From Gemmobacter megaterium (GTDB lineage Bacteria; Pseudomonadota; Alphaproteobacteria; Rhodobacterales; Rhodobacteraceae), in NCBI RefSeq assembly GCF_900156815.1, contig NZ_FTOT01000005.1, positions 248,001 to 312,000 of the forward strand: a stretch of 64,000 nt of DNA, in the 5' to 3' direction. This document shows positions 28,990 to 38,435 of the stretch, in pieces. The translations under genes and the position numbers were made by a program. Under the pieces are notes generated by a model that was given only the letters and a program-made list of their open reading frames with translations, had not been told where the DNA came from and searched no databases. Positions within the stretch are counted from its first letter, which is position 1. The number at the start of each line of letters is the position of its first letter.

Positions 28990-29807
28990 CAACCTTGTGG
29001 TCTGGTGCGGGAGACGATCCCGAACCACCGCGCATCGGTCCCATGGGCTGGTTGCGGGTGGTTGTGCGGGGGCTGCTTCTGGGGGGCGTGACCTATGGCA
29101 GCCTTGTCATCCTGCTACTGCTGCGCGTGATCGAACGGCCGCTGTTCGGCCTGCAACGCCCGGTCACACCATGGGTCACGCAATTCGTGTGCCGCGCGGC
29201 GTTTCTGATTCTGGGGATCAGGTTTTCCACACGCGGCACCCCGATGGCCGAACGCGGGGCTGTGGTGGCCAACCATGTCAGTTGGCTGGACATCTTCACC
29301 CTGAACGCGCCCCAGCGCATCTACTTCGTCTCGAAATCCGAAGTTGCCGGCTGGCCCGGCATCGGTTGGCTGGCACGCGCCACCGGCACCGTATTCATCC
29401 AGCGCAAGGGATCCGAGGCGCTGGCGCAGAAGAACCTGTTCGAGGCCAGGCTGCGCGCCGGGCACAAGCTGTTGTTCTTTCCCGAAGGAACATCCACCGA
29501 CGGGCTGCGGGTATTGCCCTTCAAGTCCACGCTGTTCGCGGCGTTCTTTGCCGATGGTCTGGACCAGATCCTGTCCGTTCAACCCGTCACGCTGGTCTAT
29601 CGCGGCCCCAAGGGGCAGGATGCACGGTTCTATGGCTGGTGGGGCGACATGGGCTTTGCCCCGCATCTGCTGAAGGTTCTCGCGGCAAGACGGCAAGGAT
29701 CAATCGAGGTCGTGTTCCACCCTCCGGTCCGGGTTGCGGATTTCCCAAGCCGCAAGGCGCTTGCTGCGCATTGCGAAGCCGCTGTGCGGTCTGCATTCCC
29801 CGACTGA
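28986..29807 (+). CDS. olsA: lyso-ornithine lipid O-acyltransferase (OlsA)
   Basis: A 273-residue PlsC-family acyltransferase with an N-terminal membrane helix (GLLLGGVTYGSLVILLLL). The catalytic HX4D box is NHVSWLD near residue 97 and the second box is FPEGTSTDG near 165. It would acylate lyso-ornithine lipid made by OlsB; some OlsA enzymes also acylate lysophosphatidate. The GTG start overlaps the olsB stop. Confidence 0.87.
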   Translation: MTTLWSGAGDDPEPPRIGPMGWLRVVVRGLLLGGVTYGSLVILLLLRVIERPLFGLQRPVTPWVTQFVCRAAFLILGIRFSTRGTPMAERGAVVANHVSWLDIFTLNAPQRIYFVSKSEVAGWPGIGWLARATGTVFIQRKGSEALAQKNLFEARLRAGHKLLFFPEGTSTDGLRVLPFKSTLFAAFFADGLDQILSVQPVTLVYRGPKGQDARFYGWWGDMGFAPHLLKVLAARRQGSIEVVFHPPVRVADFPSRKALAAHCEAAVRSAFPD

Positions 29808-29829
29808 CCCTCGCGCGATGCACTGGCGG

Positions 29830-29860
29830 CGCCTTGGCCGTTGATGAAACGGCCAAGGCG
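29830..29860. terminator. bidirectional hairpin between olsA and the TIGR02302 gene
   Basis: CGCCTTGGCCGTT (29830-29842) pairs perfectly with AACGGCCAAGGCG (29848-29860) around a 5-base loop, midway between two convergent genes. There is no strong U-tract on either side, but the 13-bp stem and position suggest a shared terminator. Confidence 0.65.
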
Positions 29861-29874
29861 GAACTGCGGCCGGA

Positions 29875-32415
29875 TCAGAACTGGTCAAGCAGCCGTCGCA
29901 GATAGTCCCGCTCATCTTCGCTACGGCCCAGATCCCCGGAACGGCGGCGCAACTCCTGCAACAGGTCCAGCGCCCGGCGATAGGGATCTTCGCCATCCGC
30001 CAGCGGGCCGCCCTCCGTCGGGCCGCGCAGGTTGCGCCCGGAGGGATCCCGACCAAGAGGATCGCGTTGGCCGCGTGGATCCCCTTCGCCGAATTGCTCG
30101 CCGGGGCCATCGCCCCCCCGCTCGCGGCGCTCTTCGGCCATCGCCTCGCCGAATTCGCGCATTCCTTCACGCAAGGCTTCCATCGCCTCGGCCTGGCGAT
30201 CCAGCGCACGGGGGGTATCGCCATCGCGCAGGGCCTGCTCTGCCCCCTCCATGGCGCGCCCGGCACGGTCCAGCGCCTGCCGCCCGGCCTGTCCGCGCTC
30301 TGATCCCTCGCCGGGCATCTCGGCCTGACCCAAGGCGCGCAGACGGTTGCGCAGATCGCGCTGCCGATCGGCAAGGCCGCGTTCGCCGCCCTGGCCTTCT
30401 CCTCCTTCGGCGCCCTCTCTGCCTTGTCCCTGCCCGCCCCGGCCTTGCTCGCCTTCGCCCTCGCCCTGTTCGCCTTGGCCCTGTTCGCCCTGCGAACCGG
30501 GTTGCCGACCCATGTTGCGATCCATGCCCTCTTGCATGTCGCGGAACGCCTCGTCCGACAGGCCCTGCTGTTCGCGCAGGGTATCGGCCAGATCGCGCAT
30601 CCGCCCCTGCCCATCGCCTTGCCCGCCCTGCCCTTGCGTGACCTGCATGTTTTCCATCAACTGGCGCAGCATCTCCATCAGTTCCTGCGCCTCGGCCATA
30701 CGGCCCTGTTCCATCAGCTCTTGCAGCTTGTCGAGCAACTGTTGCAGTTGATCGCCCGTCATCTGCATTCCCTGCATGTCGGACATCTGCTGATCCGGGG
30801 CGCGGTCGGCCTCTTGGGCCAGTTGGCGCATGTAGTTGTCCAGCGCGTCGCGCAGCTCCTGCATCAGCTCGGCGATTTCCGACTCTGACGCTCCGTTCTT
30901 CATCGCCTCGTCCAGCCGGTCCTGGGCGCGCTTCAACCGCTCCAGCGCCGAAGCAAGATCGCCCTGCTCCATCAACAGGGCGATTTCCCACAACTCATCG
31001 GACAATTGGTCACGCAATTCGGGCGTCATCGCGCCTTCAAGCTGACGGATCGCCACGCGCAACCGCAAGAACGCGCGCTCGTTGCGGATGAAATTCTCGG
31101 GCAGGTGGGTCACAGCGCGCAGGATCTGGGCCGCGCGCACGGCATTTTCGGCAGTCCACAGAATGTCGCGCCGTGCTTCGGCCACCGCCGCGGCCAAGGG
31201 ATCGAAAAAGCGTTTTCCGGGCAGGATGGTTGCAAGCGGCTCTGCCTCGCCGGACTGACCGGGCGCATCCTCGGCACTCAGCCGGATCTGTACAGGCAGG
31301 TTTGCGAACGGGTGCTTGGACAGGTCATCCAGCAAGGTTTCCATGATTTCGGTCCGGCTGCCTGTGAAGGGCAGCGGCAGGTCCAGAACCACCGGTTCGC
31401 GCGGCTCTGGCGCCGCGGCAAGCCCATGACGACGGTCAACCTCGGGGAGGTCCAGGGCAATCTGTGCGCGTCCCGCCACCACGCCATAATCATCAGAGGC
31501 CGTAAAGGGCAGCTTCATGCGGCCATCCGCCTCGCGTTCCGGCGTGGCGGTGGCGGCGATGGTGGGCGGAAGGTCGCGCAGGACGCCAATGTCCCACCCC
31601 CGCCCGTTGGGGCCGGTGATCTCTATCCGGCCATGACGCTCGACGGTGAATTCGGCGCCTTGGGCGGCGGTCTGCTCCAGCGGGGCGCCGGACACGGACT
31701 CGTCAACACCCAGCGCACCGGCTTCGCCATAAAAGCGCAGGATCACCCGGCTGCCCTGCGGCAATTCCAGCCCCTCGGCGGTGATGTCGTTCAGATACAG
31801 CGCGGGCTTGCCGGTATAGCCCGGTGGGCGGACCCAACCTTCCCAGACAGGGCCGACAGCCAAAGCCTGCGCGCCTTGCGGGCCGACACCGGCAATCCCC
31901 GCCAGGCGCCCTGTCGAGCCGAAGCCCAGGGCGACAAGCGCAAGCAACAGCGCGGTATAGCGCAAGGCATAGGGGTCGCGCGCGTTCAACCGCACATCGG
32001 GCACGGGTGCCCGCGCCTTTGCCGCCCGGTCGGACATGCGGGCGACATGCGCTTGCCAGACCTCGCCCGAGCCGATGGCCTGGGTATCGGTCAGCGCGGC
32101 CAGCGGGCGGCCCGGCAAGGTTGCATCCAGCCGCGCCATGGCCTGAGCACGGCTGGGCAACCTGAGCCCGCGCAGGCCACGCACGGCAAACCCCAGCGCA
32201 AGGACAGCCGCCGCAATGCCAAGCCCGTTGAACCACACCTGCGGCAGGCGCTCTGTCAGGCCCAACGCCAGACCCGCATAGACCGCCAGCAGGATCGACC
32301 AGACCGGCCAGAACGCCCTGACGATACGCTCGGCCAGCAACCCGGCCCAGGTCAGCCGAATCTGCCAGCGCAAGCGCCACAGCGTAAGGTTCCGCGTCTG
32401 ATCCGTGCGTTTCAT
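29875..32415 (-). CDS. TIGR02302/DUF4175 family membrane protein
   Basis: An 846-residue protein with two to three N-terminal membrane helices (VWSILLAVYAGLALGL; LGIAAAVLALGFAV; LLLALVALGFG) and a long extracytoplasmic region. The last 270 residues are coiled-coil and low complexity: MQ-rich (LQQLLDKLQELMEQGRMAEA), then a Gly/Glu/Gln stretch encoded at about 30385-30510. The family is found in alphaproteobacteria, often next to lysA; the function is unknown but a periplasmic scaffold is plausible. It lies 28 bp after lysA on the same strand. Confidence 0.85.
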   Translation of the reverse strand: MKRTDQTRNLTLWRLRWQIRLTWAGLLAERIVRAFWPVWSILLAVYAGLALGLTERLPQVWFNGLGIAAAVLALGFAVRGLRGLRLPSRAQAMARLDATLPGRPLAALTDTQAIGSGEVWQAHVARMSDRAAKARAPVPDVRLNARDPYALRYTALLLALVALGFGSTGRLAGIAGVGPQGAQALAVGPVWEGWVRPPGYTGKPALYLNDITAEGLELPQGSRVILRFYGEAGALGVDESVSGAPLEQTAAQGAEFTVERHGRIEITGPNGRGWDIGVLRDLPPTIAATATPEREADGRMKLPFTASDDYGVVAGRAQIALDLPEVDRRHGLAAAPEPREPVVLDLPLPFTGSRTEIMETLLDDLSKHPFANLPVQIRLSAEDAPGQSGEAEPLATILPGKRFFDPLAAAVAEARRDILWTAENAVRAAQILRAVTHLPENFIRNERAFLRLRVAIRQLEGAMTPELRDQLSDELWEIALLMEQGDLASALERLKRAQDRLDEAMKNGASESEIAELMQELRDALDNYMRQLAQEADRAPDQQMSDMQGMQMTGDQLQQLLDKLQELMEQGRMAEAQELMEMLRQLMENMQVTQGQGGQGDGQGRMRDLADTLREQQGLSDEAFRDMQEGMDRNMGRQPGSQGEQGQGEQGEGEGEQGRGGQGQGREGAEGGEGQGGERGLADRQRDLRNRLRALGQAEMPGEGSERGQAGRQALDRAGRAMEGAEQALRDGDTPRALDRQAEAMEALREGMREFGEAMAEERRERGGDGPGEQFGEGDPRGQRDPLGRDPSGRNLRGPTEGGPLADGEDPYRRALDLLQELRRRSGDLGRSEDERDYLRRLLDQF

Positions 32416-32442
32416 CCGTGCCCTAGTTCCGGGCCGTGGGGA

Positions 32443-33708
32443 TCACAGCCATTCGGGAATGGTATCGCGTGCGAGGATTTCGTCAAATGTCGGACGCCGC
32501 CGGATGACCGCAAAGTGATCGCCCTGCACCAGCACTTCGGGGATCAGCGGGCGCGTGTTGTATTCGCAGGCCATCACCGCACCATAGGCCCCGGCAGAGC
32601 GGAAGGCGACCAGATCGCCAGCGCCGACCAGCGGCAGTTCACGCGCCTTGGCAAAGGTGTCGCCGGTTTCGCAAACCGGGCCAACCACATCGAAGGGCTG
32701 GGTCGGGCTGCCGGCCGGCGGCTCTGTCACAGGGATGATGTCATGATGGGCGTCATACATCGAGGGGCGGACCAGATCGTTCATGGCCGCATCTAGAATG
32801 AGAAAATCCCGCCCCTCGCCATTCTTCACATAGACCACGCCCGAGACCATCAGCCCGGCATTGCCGGAAATCAGCCGTCCCGGTTCAATCTCGATCTCGC
32901 AGCCCAGATCGCCCAAGGTGCGCTGGATCATCGCACCGTAATCGGTTGGCAGCGGCGGCGCCTCGTTTGACCGCGTATAGGGAATGCCCAATCCGCCGCC
33001 CAGATCGAGACGCTGGATATCATGGCCATCGGCGCGCAGCAGCCCGGTCAACTCGCGCACCTTGGCAAAGGCGGCCTCGAACGGGGCAAGTTCGGTCAAC
33101 TGGCTGCCAATATGCACGTCGATTCCGACGGCCTTCAACCCCGGAAGGCGGGCGATTTCGGCATAAACCTCGCGGGCGCGGGCAATGGGAATGCCGAACT
33201 TGTTTTCGCTTTTGCCGGTCGCAATCTTGGCGTGGGTCTTGGCATCCACGTCAGGGTTCACCCGCACCGTGACCGGCGCAACCACGCCCAGCGATACCGC
33301 CACCTCGGACAGCACCCGCATTTCAGGCTCGGACTCCAGGTTGAACTGTCGGATCCCGCCGGTCAGTGCCAGCGCCATCTCTTCGCGCGTTTTGCCGACG
33401 CCCGAGAACACGATACGCTCGCCCGGCACACCAGCGGCCTTGGCCCGCAGATATTCGCCCCCCGAGACCACGTCCATCCCGGCCCCCAGATCGCCCAGCA
33501 GCTTGAGCACCGCGATGTTGGACAGGGACTTGATTGCAAAGCACACCAGATGCGGCATCGGCGACAGCGCCTCGGTGAACAGGCGGTAATGCCGGGTCAG
33601 GGTCGCGGCGGAATACACATAGAACGGCGTTCCGACCGATGCCGCGATCTCGGGGATCGCCACATCCTCGGCATGAAGTATGCCGTTGCGGTAAAGGAAA
33701 TGGTCCAT
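32443..33708 (-). CDS. lysA: diaminopimelate decarboxylase
   Basis: A 421-residue PLP enzyme converting meso-DAP to lysine. The fold-type III barrel carries the PLP lysine in VCFAIKSLSN near residue 60; the glycine-rich LGGGLGIPY and the EPGRLISGNAG and C-terminal CETGDTFAKARELP (active-site Cys from the partner subunit) are visible. The start at 33708 gives MDHFLYRNG. It lies in the argH-lipoprotein-lptM-lysA run, the common alphaproteobacterial order. Confidence 0.95.
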   Translation of the reverse strand: MDHFLYRNGILHAEDVAIPEIAASVGTPFYVYSAATLTRHYRLFTEALSPMPHLVCFAIKSLSNIAVLKLLGDLGAGMDVVSGGEYLRAKAAGVPGERIVFSGVGKTREEMALALTGGIRQFNLESEPEMRVLSEVAVSLGVVAPVTVRVNPDVDAKTHAKIATGKSENKFGIPIARAREVYAEIARLPGLKAVGIDVHIGSQLTELAPFEAAFAKVRELTGLLRADGHDIQRLDLGGGLGIPYTRSNEAPPLPTDYGAMIQRTLGDLGCEIEIEPGRLISGNAGLMVSGVVYVKNGEGRDFLILDAAMNDLVRPSMYDAHHDIIPVTEPPAGSPTQPFDVVGPVCETGDTFAKARELPLVGAGDLVAFRSAGAYGAVMACEYNTRPLIPEVLVQGDHFAVIRRRPTFDEILARDTIPEWL

Positions 33709-33816
33709 GCGCCTTGCTCCCGTCCTGACGTCGCAACTGTATGGCAGAGGGCAGGTCGGGCAGCAACCGGGCGCGGGCACGCCGACCCCTGCACGGGGTC
33801 AGCGCCTGGAGGGCGT

Positions 33817-33969
33817 TCAGTCGATCGTGGTGCTGACGCCCAGACGCGCTTCGCCCGAGATCGACACGGCAGGTTTCTGCGCGGCCTGGCTTGGCGGTTC
33901 CGGCGGGCCGTCGGCGCCACATGCTGCCAACACAAACAGCGAAATCACGGCGGAAAGACGAACCATCAT
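33817..33969 (-). CDS. lptM: small lipoprotein, LptM (YifL) type
   Basis: A 50-residue protein: a signal peptide with lipobox LAAC (Cys near 17), then a short Gly/Pro/Gln-rich tail (GADGPPEPPSQAAQKPA). In E. coli, LptM/YifL lies before dapF and helps mature the LptD translocon; homologues in other proteobacteria sit immediately upstream of lysA, as here. The start is an ATG at 33969 (or the adjacent ATG 33966) after GGAGACC. The name rests mainly on context, size and lipobox. Confidence 0.72.
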   Translation of the reverse strand: MMVRLSAVISLFVLAACGADGPPEPPSQAAQKPAVSISGEARLGVSTTID

Positions 33970-33979
33970 AGGTCTCCGG

Positions 33980-34138
33980 TCATGGGGAAATCGAAACACG
34001 TGCGCCACCCACCCTGCCCGATACCGACGGATGGACGGCCAGACCTCCAGCCCCCAGCGAGAGACCGGCATTCAGACGCGGGTCTGCCACGCAGCCTGCC
34101 AACGGCACCAGCAGGAGAAGGACAGACAGACGTGTCAC
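33980..34138 (-). CDS. 52-residue lipoprotein coupled to argH
   Basis: A GTG at 34136-34138 overlaps the argH stop as GTGA and opens a 52-codon frame ending at 33980. The product has an Arg then a Leu/Val-rich signal ([15 protein letters not shown]) with lipobox LAGC at residues 13-16, followed by a small Gly/Val/Ser-rich tail ([20 protein letters not shown]). The coupling, lipobox and lack of frame interruption argue for a real gene. It ends 10 bp before the LptM-like start. I do not recognise a family; short open frames like this are often missed by annotation. Confidence 0.7.
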   Translation of the reverse strand: MTRLSVLLLLVPLAGCVADPRLNAGLSLGAGGLAVHPSVSGRVGGARVSISP

Positions 34139-35544
34139 GCAAGGCGTTCCTTCCAGCGGGCGATCTGGGCGCGCACCTGATCGGGTGCCGTCCCGCCGTA
34201 GGATTGCCGCGAGCGGACGGAATTATCCACTCCCAATACCGTGAACACATCCCCGGTGATCCCGGCATGAACCGTCTGCATCTCGGCCAGCGACAGATCG
34301 GGCAGATCGCAGCCCTTGTCCTCGGCCATCTTGACCAGCGAGCCGGTCACGTGATGGGCATCGCGGAACGGCAGGCCCAGCGTGCGCACCAGCCAGTCGG
34401 CCAGATCGGTGGCGGTGGAAAAGCCGCTGGCAGCGGCCACGGCCAGAACCGCGCGGTTGGCGGTCATCTTGTCCACCATGCCCGTCATCGCCGCCAGTGC
34501 CAGCATCAGGCTGTCGGCGGCGTCAAAGACCTGTTCCTTGTCCTCTTGCATGTCCTTGGAATAGGTCAGCGCCAGACCCTTCATCACGGTGAACAGCGCG
34601 ACATTGGCGCCCAGGATACGGCCGATCTTGGCCCGGATCAGCTCGGCCGCATCGGGGTTCTTCTTTTGCGGCATGATGGACGACCCAGTCGTCCACTGAT
34701 CCGGCAGCCGGACAAAACGGAACTGGGCCGAGGACCAGATCACCAGCTCTTCGGCGAAGCGCGACAGATGCATCGCACAGATCGAGGCCGCCCCCAGAAA
34801 CTCCAGCGCGAAATCGCGGTCCGACACCGAATCAAGGCTGTTGGCGGTGGGCCGGTCAAACCCCAGCGCGGCGGCTGTCGCGTGGCGGTCGATCGGGAAT
34901 CCGGTTCCGGCCAGCGCCGCAGCCCCCAGCGGGCATTCGTTCATCCGCGCGCGGGCGTCCTGAAACCGCCCCATGTCGCGGCCCAGCATTTCGACATAGG
35001 CCATCATGTGATGACCCCAGGTCACGGGTTGCGCGGTTTGCAGGTGGGTGAAGCCGGGCATCACCCAATCTGCCCCCGCCTCGGCCTGGGACAGCAGCGC
35101 GCGGATCAAGGCACCAATGCCCTCGATGGCCTGATCACACTGGTCGCGCACCCACAGGCGGAAATCGACTGCCACCTGATCATTGCGGCTGCGCGCCGTA
35201 TGCAGACGCCCAGCCGGTTCGCCAATGATCTCTTTCAGCCGCGCCTCGACATTCATGTGAATGTCTTCCAACTCGGTGCGAAAGGGGAAGTTGCCTGCCT
35301 CGATCTCTGACAACACCGTGAGAAGGCCTTCCCGGATCGCCTCGGCGTCTTTAGTGCTGATGATGCCCTGCGCGGCCAGCATCGCGGCATGGGCGCGGCT
35401 GCCTGCAATGTCCTGGGCATAGAGCCGCCGGTCGAACCCGATAGAGGCGTTGATCGCCTCCATGATCGCGTCCACACCGGAGGCAAAGCGCCCGCCCCAC
35501 ATGGCATTGGCGGCGGGGGTGGCATCAGAAGGAGTGCGCGTCAT
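34135..35544 (-). CDS. argH: argininosuccinate lyase
   Basis: A 469-residue fumarase/aspartase-superfamily enzyme that splits argininosuccinate to arginine and fumarate. The MWGGRF N-terminal motif, [14 protein letters not shown] (catalytic region) and the signature [20 protein letters not shown] near 285 are present. The start at 35544 gives an N-terminal extension before MWGGRF, as in other Rhodobacterales; an ATG at 35502 is the alternative. If 35544 is used, its start codon overlaps the opposite-strand tlpA start by two bases. Confidence 0.93.
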   Translation of the reverse strand: MTRTPSDATPAANAMWGGRFASGVDAIMEAINASIGFDRRLYAQDIAGSRAHAAMLAAQGIISTKDAEAIREGLLTVLSEIEAGNFPFRTELEDIHMNVEARLKEIIGEPAGRLHTARSRNDQVAVDFRLWVRDQCDQAIEGIGALIRALLSQAEAGADWVMPGFTHLQTAQPVTWGHHMMAYVEMLGRDMGRFQDARARMNECPLGAAALAGTGFPIDRHATAAALGFDRPTANSLDSVSDRDFALEFLGAASICAMHLSRFAEELVIWSSAQFRFVRLPDQWTTGSSIMPQKKNPDAAELIRAKIGRILGANVALFTVMKGLALTYSKDMQEDKEQVFDAADSLMLALAAMTGMVDKMTANRAVLAVAAASGFSTATDLADWLVRTLGLPFRDAHHVTGSLVKMAEDKGCDLPDLSLAEMQTVHAGITGDVFTVLGVDNSVRSRQSYGGTAPDQVRAQIARWKERLA

Positions 35545-36112
35545 GGTCAACCTGTGGGGTCTGCGGAAAAGGGGAATGCTTGCCGTTGTCTATACGGCCT
35601 TGGCGATTGGTGCAAACCCGGTGGCAGCCGATCCCGCATTGGAGGCATTGCGGCTGGGCGAAATGCGCAAGCTGGTGGTCCATTCCGCACCTCAGCCGGT
35701 CGGCGATGCGACTTTCACCGACCGCGAGGGGCGCAAGCTGACACTGGCTGACTGGGATGGGCAGGTCGTTCTGCTGAACTTCTGGGCCACCTGGTGCGCC
35801 CCATGCCGCGCAGAAATGCCTGCGCTGGATGCGCTGCAAGGCGAGATGGGCGATCGGGCAGCGGTGGTCACGATTGCCACGGGGCGCAATCTGCTTCCGG
35901 CCATCGACAAGTTTTTCGACGATCGGAACATCACCCGGCTGCCCGTCCTGCTGGATCCGAAATCCACATTGGCACGGCAGATGGGCGTCGCGGGCCTGCC
36001 AGTCACAGTGGTTCTGGACCGCGAGGGCCGGGAAGTTGCGCGCATGATCGGGGAGGCGGACTGGAACAGCCCAGAGGCGCAGGCGGTACTGCTGGCGCTG
36101 GCTGACCGCTGA
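35543..36112 (+). CDS. TlpA-type thiol-disulfide oxidoreductase
   Basis: A 189-residue periplasmic or membrane-anchored thioredoxin. A signal sequence (LRKRG then a hydrophobic run ending near AAD) is followed by the redox motif [14 protein letters not shown], with WCAPC at residues 83-87, and [11 protein letters not shown] with the cis-Pro. Such proteins reduce periplasmic disulfides, often for cytochrome c maturation. The ATG at 35543 follows GAAGGAG. The neighbouring argH runs the other way with a start codon overlapping this one. Confidence 0.86.
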   Translation: MVNLWGLRKRGMLAVVYTALAIGANPVAADPALEALRLGEMRKLVVHSAPQPVGDATFTDREGRKLTLADWDGQVVLLNFWATWCAPCRAEMPALDALQGEMGDRAAVVTIATGRNLLPAIDKFFDDRNITRLPVLLDPKSTLARQMGVAGLPVTVVLDREGREVARMIGEADWNSPEAQAVLLALADR

Positions 36113-36150
36113 TTGCACCGCGACAGGCCATCCTGCAATAGCGTCAAATA

Positions 36151-36181
36151 CCTGACGCCCGGCAATCTGCCGGGCGTCAGG
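36151..36181. terminator. bidirectional terminator between tlpA-like gene and atpF
   Basis: CCTGACGCCCGGCA (36151-36164) pairs with TGCCGGGCGTCAGG (36168-36181), a perfect 14-bp stem with a 3-base ATC loop. On the minus strand it is followed by TATTT, so it most clearly terminates the atp operon. Confidence 0.8.
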
Positions 36182-36200
36182 AAACGTTCAGGACGAAACG

Positions 36201-36767
36201 TCAGTTCAGGCGCTTGCCGACTTCGGTGATCGACGAATCGATCAGGGCGCCCGCATTCTCGCCTGCCATCTGCTTGGCCAGCACATCGCCGGCTGCCGCC
36301 ACCGCCACCGCAATGGCGCGTTCGCGCACCTCGCGGATGGCCGAAGTTTCTGCCGCAGCGATCTGCTCTTCTGCCGCCTGAAGCTTGCGCGCGATAGAGG
36401 ACGCGAGATCGGCCTTGGCCGCCGCCGCCGCATTCGATGCGTCGGACTGGGCGTTCGCCACGATACGCTCCACCTGCTCCTTGGCTTCCTTGAGCTTGCG
36501 GTCGTAGCTGGCCAGAAGAGCCTTGGCTTCGTCGCGAAGCTTGCGGGCGGTCTCGAGATCTTCCTGGATCTTCGCCGCACGTTTGTCCAGCAAGCCGGAC
36601 AACATGGCCGGAACCTTGAAGTACACCAGGATGCCGACAAAGATCAGGAATGCAATCAACACCGTAAAGTTGGTGTTCTGCAACGAGAAGAACGGGCCAG
36701 AGGCTGCGTGGGCAGGCACGGCGGCGCCGGTCAGCAGGGCCGGAAGGATGATACGCATGGCCTTCAT
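36201..36767 (-). CDS. atpF: F0F1 ATP synthase subunit b
   Basis: A 188-residue stator subunit. An N-terminal signal-like segment ([15 protein letters not shown]) precedes the single membrane anchor ([19 protein letters not shown]) and a long charged coiled coil (residues 58-170). It pairs with b' from the next gene upstream. The start overlaps the b' stop as ATGA. It is the last gene of the F0 operon before a terminator. Confidence 0.92.
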   Translation of the reverse strand: MKAMRIILPALLTGAAVPAHAASGPFFSLQNTNFTVLIAFLIFVGILVYFKVPAMLSGLLDKRAAKIQEDLETARKLRDEAKALLASYDRKLKEAKEQVERIVANAQSDASNAAAAAKADLASSIARKLQAAEEQIAAAETSAIREVRERAIAVAVAAAGDVLAKQMAGENAGALIDSSITEVGKRLN

Positions 36768-37321
36768 CCTTTCAACCGGGCGCTGACCGCAGACGTCACG
36801 CTGCGGGCATCGGCCTTGCCACCAAGGGCAAGAACCAGTTCCTTGGCGGTGTCCTTGGCAACTTCGGTCACGCTTTCCAGCGCAGACGCGCGGATTTCAC
36901 CGATGCGGCGCTCGGACTCTGCCGCGCGTGCGGCAATCTCTGCATCCGCCTTGGCGGTTGCTGCATCGAGATCCGCCTGAATCTCTGCCTTGGCAGCGGC
37001 AACAATGCGCGCAGCCTCGGACCGTGCATCGGCCAATGCCTGGATATAGGCGGCCTCTGCGTCTTTTGCCTTCTGCTTCAGTTCCTCGGCAGCGGCCAGA
37101 TCATTGGTGATCGTGCCCTTGCGTTCAGCCAGCACTGCGCCGATGCGGGGCATGGCGATGCGGGTCAGCAGCAGATAGATCAGAACCAGCGCAACAAGGA
37201 GCCAGAAGATCTGGTTGGGAACCCAGTCAACGCAAAGCTGCGGCATCCCGATGGCGCCACCGTTGGCATCCACACAGGTTCCGGCAACCTCTTCGAGGAT
37301 GGGGATGGGATGATTTGCCAT
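36764..37321 (-). CDS. atpF': F0F1 ATP synthase subunit b'
   Basis: A 185-residue second peripheral-stalk subunit, present in photosynthetic-type and alphaproteobacterial ATP synthases instead of a b homodimer. The membrane anchor is [21 protein letters not shown] near 35-55, followed by alpha-helical charged repeats rich in Ala/Glu/Lys. The [14 protein letters not shown] start is typical for b' of this order. Confidence 0.92.
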   Translation of the reverse strand: MANHPIPILEEVAGTCVDANGGAIGMPQLCVDWVPNQIFWLLVALVLIYLLLTRIAMPRIGAVLAERKGTITNDLAAAEELKQKAKDAEAAYIQALADARSEAARIVAAAKAEIQADLDAATAKADAEIAARAAESERRIGEIRASALESVTEVAKDTAKELVLALGGKADARSVTSAVSARLKG

Positions 37322-37357
37322 GTGAATCCTCCAACGGAACCATTCTTGATCAGATGC

Positions 37358-37382
37358 GGCGCCGGGTCATCGGCCCGGCGCC
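37358..37382 (-). other. intercistronic hairpin downstream of atpE
   Basis: GGCGCCGGG (37358-37366) pairs with CCCGGCGCC (37374-37382) with a 7-base loop. It lies between atpE and atpF'. No U-tract follows on the minus strand. Its place suits an mRNA-processing or stabilising element that raises c-subunit output over the stalk subunits. Confidence 0.55.
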
Positions 37383-37407
37383 AGATCCATCCGGAAGGTG
37401 CCCTGGA

Positions 37408-37644
37408 TCAGACGGCAAACATCAGCAGCAGGGCGATCAGGAACGAGAAGATCCCGAGCGCTTCGGCAAAGGCGATGCCGACGAACAGCGTCGCGGTCTG
37501 GCCAGCAGCCGCCGACGGGTTGCGCAGGGCGCCAGCCAGGAAGTTCCCGGCAATGTTGCCCACGCCGATCCCGGCGCCGCCCAGACCAAAAGCCGCGAGG
37601 CCAGCACCGATGTATTTGCCCAGCAGAGCGAGTTCGCCTTCCAT
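37408..37644 (-). CDS. atpE: F0F1 ATP synthase subunit c
   Basis: A 78-residue two-helix proteolipid forming the rotor ring. Helix 1 contains the glycine-rich [17 protein letters not shown], the loop ends ALRNPSA (R-N-P motif), and helix 2 holds the proton-carrying Glu in AFAEALGIF. The start is preceded by AAGGAGAC. Confidence 0.95.
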   Translation of the reverse strand: MEGELALLGKYIGAGLAAFGLGGAGIGVGNIAGNFLAGALRNPSAAAGQTATLFVGIAFAEALGIFSFLIALLLMFAV

Positions 37645-37689
37645 GTGGTGTCTCCTTGAGTTGGAATGGCTGAGATAGGGAACCGAACC

Positions 37690-38433
37690 TTAGTGGTGAG
37701 CGTCGCCCACCGCGTCCTTGAGATAGACGCAGGTCAGGATGGTGAACACATAGGCCTGAACAAAGGCCACGAGCAGTTCCAGCGCATAGATCCCGACCAT
37801 CGCGGCAATGGCGACAGGGGAAACCAGCACGGCGGCTGCAAATCCGGCAAACACCTTGAGCACGGCGTGACCGGCCATCAGGTTGCCCGCAAGACGAATG
37901 GAATGCGAGACGGGGCGCACGAAATACGAGATCACCTCGATCACGGCAAGAACCGGACGCAAGGCCAGCGGCGCCGACGACACCCAGAACATCGACAGGA
38001 AGCCGACGCCCTTGCGTGCCAGACCGATGAGCGTCACACCGAGGAACACGCCCATCGCAAGGACGACAGTCACAGCGACATGGCTGGTGGTGGTGAAACT
38101 GCCGGGGATCAGACCCAGCACGTTTGCACAGAGAATGAACAGGAACAGCGTCAGAACATAGGGGAAGTATTTTACCCCCTCATGGCCAGCAACCTCTTCC
38201 ACCATGTTGTGGATGAAGCCATACAGCACCTCTGCCACCGACTGGCTGCGCGTCGGCACGATGGCGCGGCGACGGGTGCCAAGCACCATCAGCGCACCAA
38301 CGGCAAGCACCGCCAGCATCAGCCAAAGCGTGACGTTGGTCGGGGTATACCAGTACACCGGACCATCCCCGAACAGGGGCTTCACGATGAACTGGTCCAT
38401 CGGATGGATCGGAAGACCGCCTTCAGCCGCCAC
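37690..38433 (-). CDS. atpB: F0F1 ATP synthase subunit a
   Basis: A 247-residue proton-channel subunit. Conserved [12 protein letters not shown] carries the essential Arg, and [16 protein letters not shown] is the C-terminal half-channel. The GTG start at 38433 follows AGAGGGAC and begins 2 bp after the atpI stop, so it is coupled to atpI. A longer open frame upstream runs through atpI and is not used. Confidence 0.93.
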   Translation of the reverse strand: MAAEGGLPIHPMDQFIVKPLFGDGPVYWYTPTNVTLWLMLAVLAVGALMVLGTRRRAIVPTRSQSVAEVLYGFIHNMVEEVAGHEGVKYFPYVLTLFLFILCANVLGLIPGSFTTTSHVAVTVVLAMGVFLGVTLIGLARKGVGFLSMFWVSSAPLALRPVLAVIEVISYFVRPVSHSIRLAGNLMAGHAVLKVFAGFAAAVLVSPVAIAAMVGIYALELLVAFVQAYVFTILTCVYLKDAVGDAHH

Positions 38434-38435
38434 GT

